Assembly (NCBI GenBank): GCA_964641665.1
Contig: CAZXKO010000023.1
Span: forward strand, 1-64,000
Source: Gp1-AA133 sp964641665
GTDB taxonomy: Bacteria > Acidobacteriota > Terriglobia > Terriglobales > Acidobacteriaceae
Reading direction: 5' to 3'
Length of the DNA stretch: 64,000 bases
The position numbers were made by a program, and so were the translations under genes. Shown piece by piece: positions 44,362 through 52,554 of this stretch (the first letter of the stretch is position 1; each line of letters starts with the position of its first letter). Under the pieces are notes generated by a model. The model saw nothing but the letters and a program-made list of their open reading frames with translations, was not told the origin of the DNA and did no database searches.

Positions 44362-46266
44362 GTGAGTGCTGAGACCGATCTGCTCGCGTCGCTGCATCGC
44401 TATTGGGGATACAGCGCGTTTCGTCCGATGCAAGAACGCATCGTGGGAAGCTTGCTCTGCGGGCATGATACCTGCGTGGTCATGCCGACGGGCGGAGGCA
44501 AGTCTCTCTGCTATCAACTGCCCGCCCTAGCTCTTGGGAAAACAGCGGTAGTGGTATCACCGCTCATCGCGCTGATGCAGGACCAGGCCGCACAGCTGGC
44601 GCAGATGGGCATTCCGGCCGCGGTGCTGAATAGCACGGTTGCCGCGAGCGAGCAGTCAGTGCTCATGCGCAAGGCCCGCGAGGGCGCGTACCGGTTGCTG
44701 TACCTGTCTCCCGAGCGCCTGGCGCGGCAAGACACGATCGGGTGGCTGCAACAGGTGCCCATCGCATTTTTTGCGATTGACGAAGCGCACTGCATTTCAG
44801 AGTGGGGGCACGAGTTCCGTCCGGAATACCGACAGCTGAGCCGTTTGCGAACGCACTTTCCCGCCCAGCCGATTGCCGCCTTCACGGGCAGCGCCACGCG
44901 GCGGGTGCGGCATGACATTCTGCATCAACTGCAACTGCGCAATCCGGACAAGTACATAGCTAGTTTCCACCGCCCGAACCTTCGCTACGTGGTGAAGGAG
45001 TGCAACGGGGGTTCTCAGCCACAACTGCTGGTGCGAGCGTTGAAGCACGGGCGCGAGGGCAATGTCATCGTCTACGCGCCCACGATCGTCCGGGTTGAGG
45101 AGACTGTCGACTTTCTGGAAGAGCAAGGCATTCCCGCGGTTTCTTACCATGGCAAGATGGAAGCAGACGAGCGGCGGCGAAACCAGGAACGCTGGATGTC
45201 GGACGAGGTGCGGGTGCTGGTGGGGACAATCGCCTTCGGACTGGGCATCAACAAAGCGTCGGTGCGCGCAGTGGTTCATCTCTCGCTGCCGAAGTCGATC
45301 GAGCAGTATTACCAGGAAGCGGGACGCGCGGGACGCGATGGCCAGCCTGCCGATTGCATTCTGCTGTGGCAGAAACGCGACGCCGGGTTGCTTGCTCACT
45401 TCATCGAACAGGTCACTGACCCAGCCGAGAAGGACCGGGCCTGGCAGCGATACCGGAACATTCGCGACTTCGCCGAATCGAGCCGGTGCCGACACCGGCA
45501 GATCTGTCTACACTTCGGAGAAACTCCGAGGTGGAATTCGTGCGGCGCTTGCGATGTGTGTGGCTCGAGGCCGGAATGGATGGCGGTACCCGTGCAAACA
45601 GCGCCACGCCGGCGCGGCCGAGCCTTTCTGCCGACTGTCGCGGTCTCTGAACCGTCCCTGGCGCCGCAGGCTCCAGCGCTCCAGAGTGTTGACGCGGATC
45701 TGCGCGAATATCTTCGCGAATGGCGGCGAGCCACGGCGAAGCGGCAGAGTGTGCCGGCTTACGTCGTCATGCACGATACGTCCCTCGAAGAACTTTGCCG
45801 TGTGCGGCCTGGCTCGACTCTCGAGCTCAGGGCGGTGACGGGGTTCGGGGAGCGCAAGGTTGAGCAGTACGGGGAGCAGATTCTTCAGGCGCTGGCGGAT
45901 TTTGAGCGGGGGGCGCGTCCGTCTCTGACAACCACCAAGAAGACTTCCCCGCCGGAAGAAACTCTGCGATTGCTTGCAGAGGGAAAGACATTGGCTGAGA
46001 TCGCGGGCCTTCGGGAGCGGCAACTGAGCACCGTGGTGGGTACGGTTGCCAGCCTGGTGGAAGCCGGGGACGTGGAGTTTGACGACAGTTGGGTAGATTC
46101 TGGGAAGCAGGGGCAGATCGAGGCGGCCTGCGCCCGACTGGGAACGCAGTGGCTGAAGCCACTGAAAGAGGCTCTGCCCAAAGACATTACATTTGAAGAC
46201 GTGCGATTGGTGGTGGCACGGCTTCGTCGGAAGGAATTCCTCGAGAAACATTCCGCAAGCGCCTAA
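44362..46266 (+). CDS. recQ: RecQ-family ATP-dependent DNA helicase
   Basis: The 634-residue protein unwinds DNA 3' to 5' in repair and recombination. It has the Walker A MPTGGGKSLCYQ, DEAH box (FAIDEAHCISEWGHEFRP), motif VI region with QYYQEAGRAGRDG, and the zinc module CRHRQICLHFGE through CGACDVC. An HRDC domain (LREYLREWRRATAKRQSVPAYVV) follows, then a C-terminal helix-turn-helix-like tail (LLAEGKTLAEIAGLRERQLSTVVG) as in longer bacterial RecQs. GTG at 44362 is the best start because it begins SAETDLLASLHRYWGYSAFRP. Confidence 0.92.
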   Translation: MSAETDLLASLHRYWGYSAFRPMQERIVGSLLCGHDTCVVMPTGGGKSLCYQLPALALGKTAVVVSPLIALMQDQAAQLAQMGIPAAVLNSTVAASEQSVLMRKAREGAYRLLYLSPERLARQDTIGWLQQVPIAFFAIDEAHCISEWGHEFRPEYRQLSRLRTHFPAQPIAAFTGSATRRVRHDILHQLQLRNPDKYIASFHRPNLRYVVKECNGGSQPQLLVRALKHGREGNVIVYAPTIVRVEETVDFLEEQGIPAVSYHGKMEADERRRNQERWMSDEVRVLVGTIAFGLGINKASVRAVVHLSLPKSIEQYYQEAGRAGRDGQPADCILLWQKRDAGLLAHFIEQVTDPAEKDRAWQRYRNIRDFAESSRCRHRQICLHFGETPRWNSCGACDVCGSRPEWMAVPVQTAPRRRGRAFLPTVAVSEPSLAPQAPALQSVDADLREYLREWRRATAKRQSVPAYVVMHDTSLEELCRVRPGSTLELRAVTGFGERKVEQYGEQILQALADFERGARPSLTTTKKTSPPEETLRLLAEGKTLAEIAGLRERQLSTVVGTVASLVEAGDVEFDDSWVDSGKQGQIEAACARLGTQWLKPLKEALPKDITFEDVRLVVARLRRKEFLEKHSASA

Positions 46267-46296
46267 TTGCGTCCGGGAGGAAATGATTCGGCAGCT

Positions 46297-47535
46297 CTAG
46301 CTGCCGCTGCCGGGCTCGTTACGCAAGCCGCGGACCGCCAGTAGCGTCAGCACGGCCACCGCAACCAGCATTGCCAGCCAAAGAACCGATTTGTGGCGCT
46401 CGGACCAGGGGCGATCATCGGCACGACCGGTAAACGCAGGGTTTTGCGTGTCTGTGCCCAGTTGCGCCTGAGCCGCGCCGGCGTCTTCGCGAAAGAACTT
46501 GGCGTAGTCGTACACGGGAGCGGCAAGTTTTTCGTCGCCGTAGTAGAGCTTGAGGTTGGCCTTGCCCCGCGGCTCGAAATAGAGGCGTCGCTGCAGGGAC
46601 TGGGGCCGGATGGCGGTGAAAGTCAGGGGCGAGTCGTCACCGTTGTCGATGGTGATCGTGAAATTCCCTGCGTGATGGCCGAAAACACTGACTGCCAGGT
46701 CTTCGGAGTCAACGGTCGTTCCGCCACGATTCATCCGGATCCGGCTGATGCTGCCAGCGGCGAATTGAACTCCCTTTTCGTCTGCATTACTCACGGCCCG
46801 CCGGAAATTAACCCTACCGGCCGGAACATCGAACTGGATCCGGTCGATGGGCGTTGCAGAAGGGACGTCGCAAGAGATGAGCGTGCTGCGCTTTTGCTGG
46901 TCGATGACCCGGCACGTGCCGGCATCTGTCCATAGCGCTGTCCTCTCTTCGAGATGAGCTACCGTCGCCCGCTTTACCTCCGCGGGAAGAATCCCCGGAG
47001 AAAGCCGCACGTGGACGTAGCGGAAGCTCCAAGTCGGCAGAGTGATGGTCGAATTCGAGCCGAGGTTCTCGCGGGAGAAATCGAACAGCGTGGAAGGACT
47101 GGGCCAGGGTGCTTCGGCGCCTCCAACGAGCGTGTCGTGGCCTTCGGCACTGGCCGTCACCAGAAAATCTTTGCGATCCAGCACCAGACGGATGCGGTTG
47201 TATTCGGTCACAGGCGCGACGTCAAGGTCGAACTCGGTGTGGTCGCCCCGACGGCCCAGGTTGAGGATCTTTGCCTCGGCTTCCTGGCTGGATGTCCCAG
47301 CCAACTCGGTCTTTAGCTCGTAAGGCACCTGGTTGGTGCCGTCGTAGAGCCGAGGGTCCGCAAGATCCGGGCGGGCATGGGCCCACACGTCGCTATCGAC
47401 AACCAGGTAGTTTTGGCGGTCCGTGGTGGCGATGGTGATATCACGCATGCGCGTGAAATAGGGGATGCTCGGCTCAGGGTCGCTTACAGCGGCAAAAGCC
47501 AGTGCACACAGTAAAGCAGGGGCCAGACTCTTCAT
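46297..47535 (-). CDS. DUF3999 family membrane-anchored periplasmic protein
   Basis: The 412-residue product has a signal peptide (SLAPALLCALAFAAV), a long beta-rich periplasmic region (TRMRDITIATTDRQNYLVV onward) and a C-terminal transmembrane helix (SVLWLAMLVAVAVLTLLAV). It fits DUF3999, which is usually next to DUF2339. Its ATG overlaps the DUF2339 stop by ATGA, so the two are one operon with DUF2339 first. The function of this pair is unknown; a cell-envelope role is likely. Confidence 0.82.
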   Translation of the reverse strand: MKSLAPALLCALAFAAVSDPEPSIPYFTRMRDITIATTDRQNYLVVDSDVWAHARPDLADPRLYDGTNQVPYELKTELAGTSSQEAEAKILNLGRRGDHTEFDLDVAPVTEYNRIRLVLDRKDFLVTASAEGHDTLVGGAEAPWPSPSTLFDFSRENLGSNSTITLPTWSFRYVHVRLSPGILPAEVKRATVAHLEERTALWTDAGTCRVIDQQKRSTLISCDVPSATPIDRIQFDVPAGRVNFRRAVSNADEKGVQFAAGSISRIRMNRGGTTVDSEDLAVSVFGHHAGNFTITIDNGDDSPLTFTAIRPQSLQRRLYFEPRGKANLKLYYGDEKLAAPVYDYAKFFREDAGAAQAQLGTDTQNPAFTGRADDRPWSERHKSVLWLAMLVAVAVLTLLAVRGLRNEPGSGS

Positions 47536-49415
47536 GCGCTGGAACTCGTCCCTTCCGATTTCCTGGGGCCGCTAGTCAGTTGCAGCCAGTCCCGCTGGTA
47601 GACGAAAGAAATCGCCAGCAACATGACACCCAGCACGATGAAGCTCACGATTCGGTATCCTCGGTCGAGTTGGGAGACGTCGTAGACGAATACTTTGACG
47701 GTGGTAACGGCAATGAGAGCGAGCGCCTGCCAGCGCACGAAAGCCGACCGGCGCCAGAAACCTACGACCATTAGCATCGCGCCATAGGCCATCCAGAGCG
47801 CCGAGTAGGTAAAACCCTCAGCGATCCTAATACTGCGCGCCGCAACCCAACTCGCCGAATTGTAACCACCTCGGAATGGACCATTGGCGGCCAACTCACG
47901 AGTGTAGTAGTCCGACACTTCCAGGCTGAGCGCGAGCAGTGCAAGCACGTTCAGAGTCACCACCGCGATGGCTGCGCCCTGGCGCCCAACCTCATCGGCG
48001 CGTCGCAAACCGTACCAAGCAGTCCCTCCCAGAACGGCGATGGCCACGGCGAACGTGCCGAGGCGGCCGTTGAAGACGAGGGTTGTCACCGTGAAGTCAT
48101 CGAGTTTCGTCAACAATCTCAAGACCCCCAGCGCCAAGGCTGCGATGGCCAACCCGCTCATGAAACTGGACTTAATTCGGTCACCTAGCCACAACAGGAC
48201 GCCCGCTTCGACCAGCCAGCCGATCGTGATCCAATGACCATCGAGGCGAATCGGGATCGCGATGGTGATGAAGCCGATGGCAACGGCAAGGTGAAGGAAA
48301 TGCAATTTCCGAGCGTTGTCAGGGTCGGGAAACCGTTCGCTCGCCAGGCGGCTCAGCCATATGTAGACAGCCGCAAGTCCGAGGGCAAACCATGCCATGG
48401 TGTGTTTGTCGATCTCCTCGAACATCGCGTAGATCTGGAGGAAGTAGACGCCCGCGTTCACGAACGCCAGAATCAGGGGGGTGCCCGTGAAGGGCGCGGC
48501 TTCATGCTCAGGCCGCTGCGCGATCAGAGGGGCAATCGCGAAGATGACAAAGAACAAGGTGGCGAAGGCCAAGGTTGGGCTGATTTGTTTGCGGTTGTAA
48601 AACTCCGCATACCAGCCGACGTAGAGCACGAGAGTACCGAGGTAGCTGAGTGCCAGCAGGCGGCGCCAGGGCTTGCGGGCGACCATCACGACGGTGGCCA
48701 CATCGAGCAGTACCAGATACGAAAAAAGCTGCAGTTCGTGATTCTCGCCGGTGGAGAGCAGGAAGGGGGTGGAAAAGCCACCGGTCAAGGCGAAAGCGGC
48801 GAGAATCTCGGCATCTTCGGCGATTGCCAGCGCGGCGGAGGATGCGGTCACGGCGAGCATCGCAACAAATGCCAAGCCGCTGGGGATGAGACCGTATACG
48901 TGGAAGGCAGCCCAGAGCGAAAGGTACATCACTCCGATGCCGACAGCCTTCAAAGAGTACGAGAAGAACTTGTAGCCGTGGGTGCGGAAACGCTCGCTCC
49001 AGATGACCACGGCGATCCCGGCCAGCAGGCCGATGGTGACGCGTCCCGCGGGACCGATCCAGTTGTTGTCGAAAGCAAACTTCAGGAAGTAGGAGACGCC
49101 GATCAGGACGGCGGCGATGCCAATCCGGTTCAGCCAGTGCGAGCCGATGCGGGATTCGAGATCGGCTTCATCTTGGGGAGACGCGGGGACTGGCCTCGGC
49201 GCAATGCTCGGAATGGGCACGGGTTCAGCTTGCAGTGGGCGTGTCGATAGCGGAGGGGGTGGAGGTGGTGGGGAGGCAACTCTTGCGGGAGCCGCCAGCA
49301 TCGCGGCAGCCGAAGCCTCGTCCATCTTCGACTTGCGTTCGAGACGGTCCACCCGCGCCACCAGATCCCGAACGATCTCGCGGAGCGCTTGCAGATCGTT
49401 CTGCGTAGGGTCCAC
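47532..49415 (-). CDS. DUF2339 polytopic membrane protein
   Basis: The 627-residue protein starts with a coiled-coil (LQALREIVRDLVARVDRLERKSK) and a Pro-rich linker (ASPPPPPPPLS), and then has a long run of over fifteen transmembrane helices. The conserved DUF2339 start is ESRIGSHWLNRIGIAAVLIGVSYFLKFAFDNNWIGP. The family is widespread in Gram-negative bacteria, with proposed but unproved envelope roles. The DUF3999 start overlaps its stop. The gene is transcribed away from the YjbQ gene. Confidence 0.88.
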   Translation of the reverse strand: MDPTQNDLQALREIVRDLVARVDRLERKSKMDEASAAAMLAAPARVASPPPPPPPLSTRPLQAEPVPIPSIAPRPVPASPQDEADLESRIGSHWLNRIGIAAVLIGVSYFLKFAFDNNWIGPAGRVTIGLLAGIAVVIWSERFRTHGYKFFSYSLKAVGIGVMYLSLWAAFHVYGLIPSGLAFVAMLAVTASSAALAIAEDAEILAAFALTGGFSTPFLLSTGENHELQLFSYLVLLDVATVVMVARKPWRRLLALSYLGTLVLYVGWYAEFYNRKQISPTLAFATLFFVIFAIAPLIAQRPEHEAAPFTGTPLILAFVNAGVYFLQIYAMFEEIDKHTMAWFALGLAAVYIWLSRLASERFPDPDNARKLHFLHLAVAIGFITIAIPIRLDGHWITIGWLVEAGVLLWLGDRIKSSFMSGLAIAALALGVLRLLTKLDDFTVTTLVFNGRLGTFAVAIAVLGGTAWYGLRRADEVGRQGAAIAVVTLNVLALLALSLEVSDYYTRELAANGPFRGGYNSASWVAARSIRIAEGFTYSALWMAYGAMLMVVGFWRRSAFVRWQALALIAVTTVKVFVYDVSQLDRGYRIVSFIVLGVMLLAISFVYQRDWLQLTSGPRKSEGTSSSA

Positions 49416-49492
49416 TGGACTCCTTGGGCTGATTTCTACGGCATTATCTGCGAAACTGGGGCCAGTTTCACGTCATTTCCTGAGGACGACCC

Positions 49493-49906
49493 ATGAAAGT
49501 TCTTACTGAGTACCTGAAGTTCCATACCCGCACGCACCGGGCCTACGTGCACATCACGCCGCAGGTGGAGGAAATCGTGAGAAAGAGCGGCGTGAAGGAA
49601 GGCATGGCGCTGGTGTCGGCCATGCACATTACGGCTGGTATTTATGTGAACGACAACGAGAGCGGATTGATCGAGGATATCGATCGGTGGCTGGAGGGCC
49701 TGGCCCCGTTTCAGAAAGACTACAAACATCACGAGACCGGGGAAAACAACGGTGATTCGCACCTAAAGGCGCTGCTGATTCATCACGAGGTTATCGTGCC
49801 CATCACAGCGGGCAAACTGGACTTTGGAACATGGCAGAGAATCTTCTATGCCGAGTTTGACGGGCAAAGAGACAAGCGGGTCATAGTCAAGGTTATGGGG
49901 GAGTGA
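49493..49906 (+). CDS. YjbQ/UPF0047 family protein
   Basis: The 137-residue protein belongs to the YjbQ (UPF0047) family, with conserved MALVSAMHITAGIYVNDNESGLIEDI and HLKALLIHHEVIVPI segments. Some members show thiamin-phosphate-synthase-like activity in vitro but the true role is uncertain. The ATG at 49493 follows TGAGGACGACCC (weak ribosome binding). It is divergent from DUF2339. Confidence 0.85.
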   Translation: MKVLTEYLKFHTRTHRAYVHITPQVEEIVRKSGVKEGMALVSAMHITAGIYVNDNESGLIEDIDRWLEGLAPFQKDYKHHETGENNGDSHLKALLIHHEVIVPITAGKLDFGTWQRIFYAEFDGQRDKRVIVKVMGE

Positions 49907-50085
49907 GGAACCAGTCGCCAGTCACCGGTCGTTCGTTTGCGCAAACCTCATCGCTTTCCTGTTTGTTGCCCGAAGGACGATGAATCCGTATCATGTGGCA
50001 TTCTCCTCACGACCCCTCTGACGGGTCGAAGCCTGTTCGTGGTCAGTGTTTGGATGGTCCGGAGGTGGATTGCGCAGGAGGGAAC

Positions 50086-50631
50086 ATGAGTTCTGATGAG
50101 CTTCAGGAACTGCAGGAACACGCTGAGCACGCCCAACATGATCCTTCCCTGGCTCCGGTCTCCCTGACCATGGCGATTTTGGCAGTTCTAGTGGCGGTGG
50201 TCTCGCTGCTGGGGCATCGGGCCCACACGGAGGAAGTCATCCTGCAGGCCAAGGCATCCGACCAGTGGGCCTATTACCAGGCGAAGAACATCCGGGGGCA
50301 CGAGGACAAAATCTTCGCCGGCCTCACCGCGATCGCCACCAGCAACAACCCCGAGGCACTGGCGAAGATGCGGGAAGAGTTCCTGCAGGAAACCGAGCGG
50401 TATAAGGACGACCAGAACGAGATCCAGGGCGAGGCCCGCAAACTGGAACAGGAAGTGGCCACCGAACGGAAACGGGCCGACCGCTACGATCTGGGCGAAG
50501 TGTTTTTGGAGATCGGACTGGTGGTGACTTCCATTACGTTGCTTTCGGGCCGCCGGGCATTCTGGTACCTGGGTCTGTTGATGGGTATTGTCGGCGTGGC
50601 CATTGCGGTCACGGGGTCCCTGGTGCACTAG
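50086..50631 (+). CDS. DUF4337 family membrane protein
   Basis: The 181-residue product has a Glu/His-rich start (MSSDELQELQEHAEHAQHD), a transmembrane helix (SLTMAILAVLVAVVSLLG) and then a long charged coiled coil (MREEFLQETERYKDDQNEIQGEARKL). Two C-terminal transmembrane helices follow. This matches DUF4337. GGAGGGAAC precedes the ATG at 50086. Function is unknown; the coiled coil likely mediates oligomer formation. Confidence 0.8.
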   Translation: MSSDELQELQEHAEHAQHDPSLAPVSLTMAILAVLVAVVSLLGHRAHTEEVILQAKASDQWAYYQAKNIRGHEDKIFAGLTAIATSNNPEALAKMREEFLQETERYKDDQNEIQGEARKLEQEVATERKRADRYDLGEVFLEIGLVVTSITLLSGRRAFWYLGLLMGIVGVAIAVTGSLVH

Positions 50632-51113
50632 CGCGAGCTCTTCGAGCAGTGGATCCTTCAGTCAGTCAGCTTCTCTTTCCCTACCGATCGAGGTTATACG
50701 AGCGAGGTCAGCTAGTATTTCGCCCTGCTGGGGCTTGTGTGTTTCCCCCATCTTTTCCCACGGCTTGCGCCGTGGGCTTCATTCTTTCGCCGCTCTGCGG
50801 CTGCACCCCAAAGCTTCGTTCCCGCGGGCTTAGCTGGCGTCTAGTGCTCTCGCAGGGCGTGTTCTGCGCTTGACCCCGACCGTGTCAGGGCGCACCTTCG
50901 CCCACGTTCTGGGTCACGCTCCGAAGTGACTCGAATCACAGCAGATCTAGCGGCAGAAGGCGACACTTAGGGACGCAGCCTGCTGAGTTCCGTTACAGCG
51001 TTTTTTCGCAGAAGGCTGCGCCGGTGGCCGATTTTCGCAACGGCAAGTGGAGTAACGAGGCGGTCACTGGGTTTCATCAGGTGGTGGAGATTTCACAGGA
51101 GAAGGAAGCAATC
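50632..51113. other. gene-free region before the cytochrome c operon
   Basis: Nearly 480 bp without a credible gene. It contains the palindromes at 50757-50776 and 50790-50802 (GCCGC/GCGGC), and an 8-bp inverted pair CGCAGCCT/AGGCTGCG around 50974-51020. I searched for a sigma-54 promoter (GG-N10-GC in TGGCAC-N5-TTGCW context) and found none convincing. No -35/-10 pair stands out. Confidence 0.5.
50757..50776. repeat. hairpin CCCACGGC-TTGC-GCCGTGGG
   Basis: A perfect 8-bp stem with a 4-nt loop, followed by GGCTTCATTCTTTCGCCGCT, which contains a second small stem (GCCGC/GCGGC). No T-tract, so not a clear terminator. Similar stems sit in other spacers of the window. Confidence 0.55.
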
Positions 51114-51431
51114 ATGAAGACGACGAAACTGATCATCTTGGTTATGACGATCGCGGTGGCCTTGTTCATTCTGATCCCCAGCCTATCCTGGGCGGACGAT
51201 GGAGCCACGGTTTACAAGACGAAGTGCGCGGCGTGCCACGGGGTCGATGCCGCGGGCAAGCCGGCGGCAAAGATTCCAAGCCTGGTTGGGGATGATGTCA
51301 AGAAGGCGTCGGATGCGGACCTGACCAAGGACGTCACCGAGAAGCCGAAGCATGCCGGAATCGCAAAGACTCTCACCCCGGACCAGGTAAAGATGGTCGT
51401 TTCTTATATCCGCGAATTGCAGAAGAAATAG
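51114..51431 (+). CDS. monoheme c-type cytochrome
   Basis: The 105-residue exported cytochrome starts with a signal peptide (LIILVMTIAVALFILIPSLSWA) and has one haem motif Cys38-Ala-Ala-Cys41-His42. The usual sixth ligand Met of small class I cytochromes sits where this protein has His80 (EKPKHAGIAKTLTPDQ), so bis-His ligation is possible; Met94 is another candidate. AGGAGAAGG precedes the ATG at 51114. It is the likely soluble electron carrier for the FeS and NrfD proteins that follow 343 bp downstream. Confidence 0.85.
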   Translation: MKTTKLIILVMTIAVALFILIPSLSWADDGATVYKTKCAACHGVDAAGKPAAKIPSLVGDDVKKASDADLTKDVTEKPKHAGIAKTLTPDQVKMVVSYIRELQKK

Positions 51432-51774
51432 GACCGGCTGTTCCCTTTCGCGCACCAGCCCGGCCGAGACTTTTCTGTGGTGGGGCTGGATCAGCCAGGG
51501 GGTGCCTCTTGAGAGCGATTTGCGGAACTCGGCGCGACGAACGAGAGCTTGGGCCGTTTACGTCGACCGAGGCGGCCAACCCCAGCTGGGCGCTCATCAC
51601 AGGAACAGTCACCCCGGGTCCTGGCTTCAGTTTTCCAGGACCCGGGTCAGTCTTCCTCGAATCGCCTTCGGGGACCCGGCACCTGAGCTTCCACTCCAAC
51701 CGTAGATTGGCCTCGTTCACCTCTCATCTCTGTGGAGCGGAGGCGCGGTGTGAGCGCGGGCTGGAGAAACGTCC
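51432..51774. other. spacer between cytochrome c and the FeS gene, with a strong hairpin
   Basis: The 343-bp spacer has no credible gene. It carries the hairpin at 51613-51646. The GTG of the FeS gene at 51775 follows GAAACGTCC, a poor ribosome binding site. A promoter for the downstream operon could lie here but no strong hexamers are visible. Confidence 0.5.
51613..51646 (+). other. perfect 12-bp hairpin in the redox operon spacer
   Basis: CCCGGGTCCTGG (51613-51624) pairs perfectly with 51635-51646 across a 10-nt loop. The following bases (TCAGTCTTCC) lack a good U-run, so it may be a partial terminator or an mRNA processing/stability element that separates cytochrome from downstream expression. 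Confidence 0.6.
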
Positions 51775-52554
51775 GTGAGCAAAGCGTTGTTGTACGACGC
51801 GACCGTCTGCATCGGGTGCAAGCAGTGCGAAGGCGCGTGCGCGAGGCAGAACAAGCTCCCGTATGACGACAGGGTCGCGGCGGAAGAAATTCAGTCGGAA
51901 CACAAGTTCACCGTAGTGCTGACGAAGGGCGAGAAGTTCATGCGGCGGCTGTGCATGAACTGTGCCGACCCGGCCTGTGCTTCGGTGTGCCCAGTGGGCG
52001 CGCTGCGCAAGACGGCAGCCGGTCCGGTGATCTATGACGAGAACCGGTGCATGGGATGCCGCTATTGCATGGTGGCATGCCCGTTCAGTGTGCCAAAGTA
52101 CGAGTGGAGCAAGCTGCTCCCACGGGTACAGAAGTGCACCATGTGCCCGGACCGCGTCAATGCGGGGAAACCGACGGCCTGTGCGGAGATCTGCCCCACC
52201 GGCGCCACGAAGTTCGGCGAGCGCGATGATCTGATCGCCGAGGCTCAACAGCGCATTCGCGACAACCCCGGCCAATACGTCAATCACATTTACGGGATCA
52301 ACGAGGTGGGTGGGACGTCAGTGCTGCTGCTCTCGAGCGTTCCGTTCGAGCAGTTCGGGTACCGCGGCGACCTCACCCGGGATCCCCTGCCCCTTTACAC
52401 GTATCAGGTACTGTCGCGGATCCCGGACTTTGTCCCCCTTGGGGGAATGGTGTTGGGCGGGATTTGGTGGATCACTCACCGGCGCGAGGAGGTTGCGGCA
52501 GTGGAGGCCAGCGATCGCTCCGAGACGACGGAAGCAAGCGAGCACAAGCGATGA
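51775..52554 (+). CDS. four [4Fe-4S] cluster ferredoxin-type subunit (HybA/NrfC-like)
   Basis: The 259-residue electron-transfer subunit has four Cys sets: CIGCKQCEGAC, CMNCADPACASVC, CMGCRYCMVAC and CTMCPDRVNAGKPTACAEIC. That is enough for four clusters. A C-terminal transmembrane segment (VPLGGMVLGGIWWIT) anchors it, as in HybA. Unlike HybA or NrfC it lacks a Tat or Sec signal at the N-terminus. The start GTG at 51775 begins SKALLYDATVCIGCKQC. Its stop overlaps the next start (ATGA), so it forms an operon with the NrfD-like membrane subunit. Confidence 0.88.
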   Translation: MSKALLYDATVCIGCKQCEGACARQNKLPYDDRVAAEEIQSEHKFTVVLTKGEKFMRRLCMNCADPACASVCPVGALRKTAAGPVIYDENRCMGCRYCMVACPFSVPKYEWSKLLPRVQKCTMCPDRVNAGKPTACAEICPTGATKFGERDDLIAEAQQRIRDNPGQYVNHIYGINEVGGTSVLLLSSVPFEQFGYRGDLTRDPLPLYTYQVLSRIPDFVPLGGMVLGGIWWITHRREEVAAVEASDRSETTEASEHKR

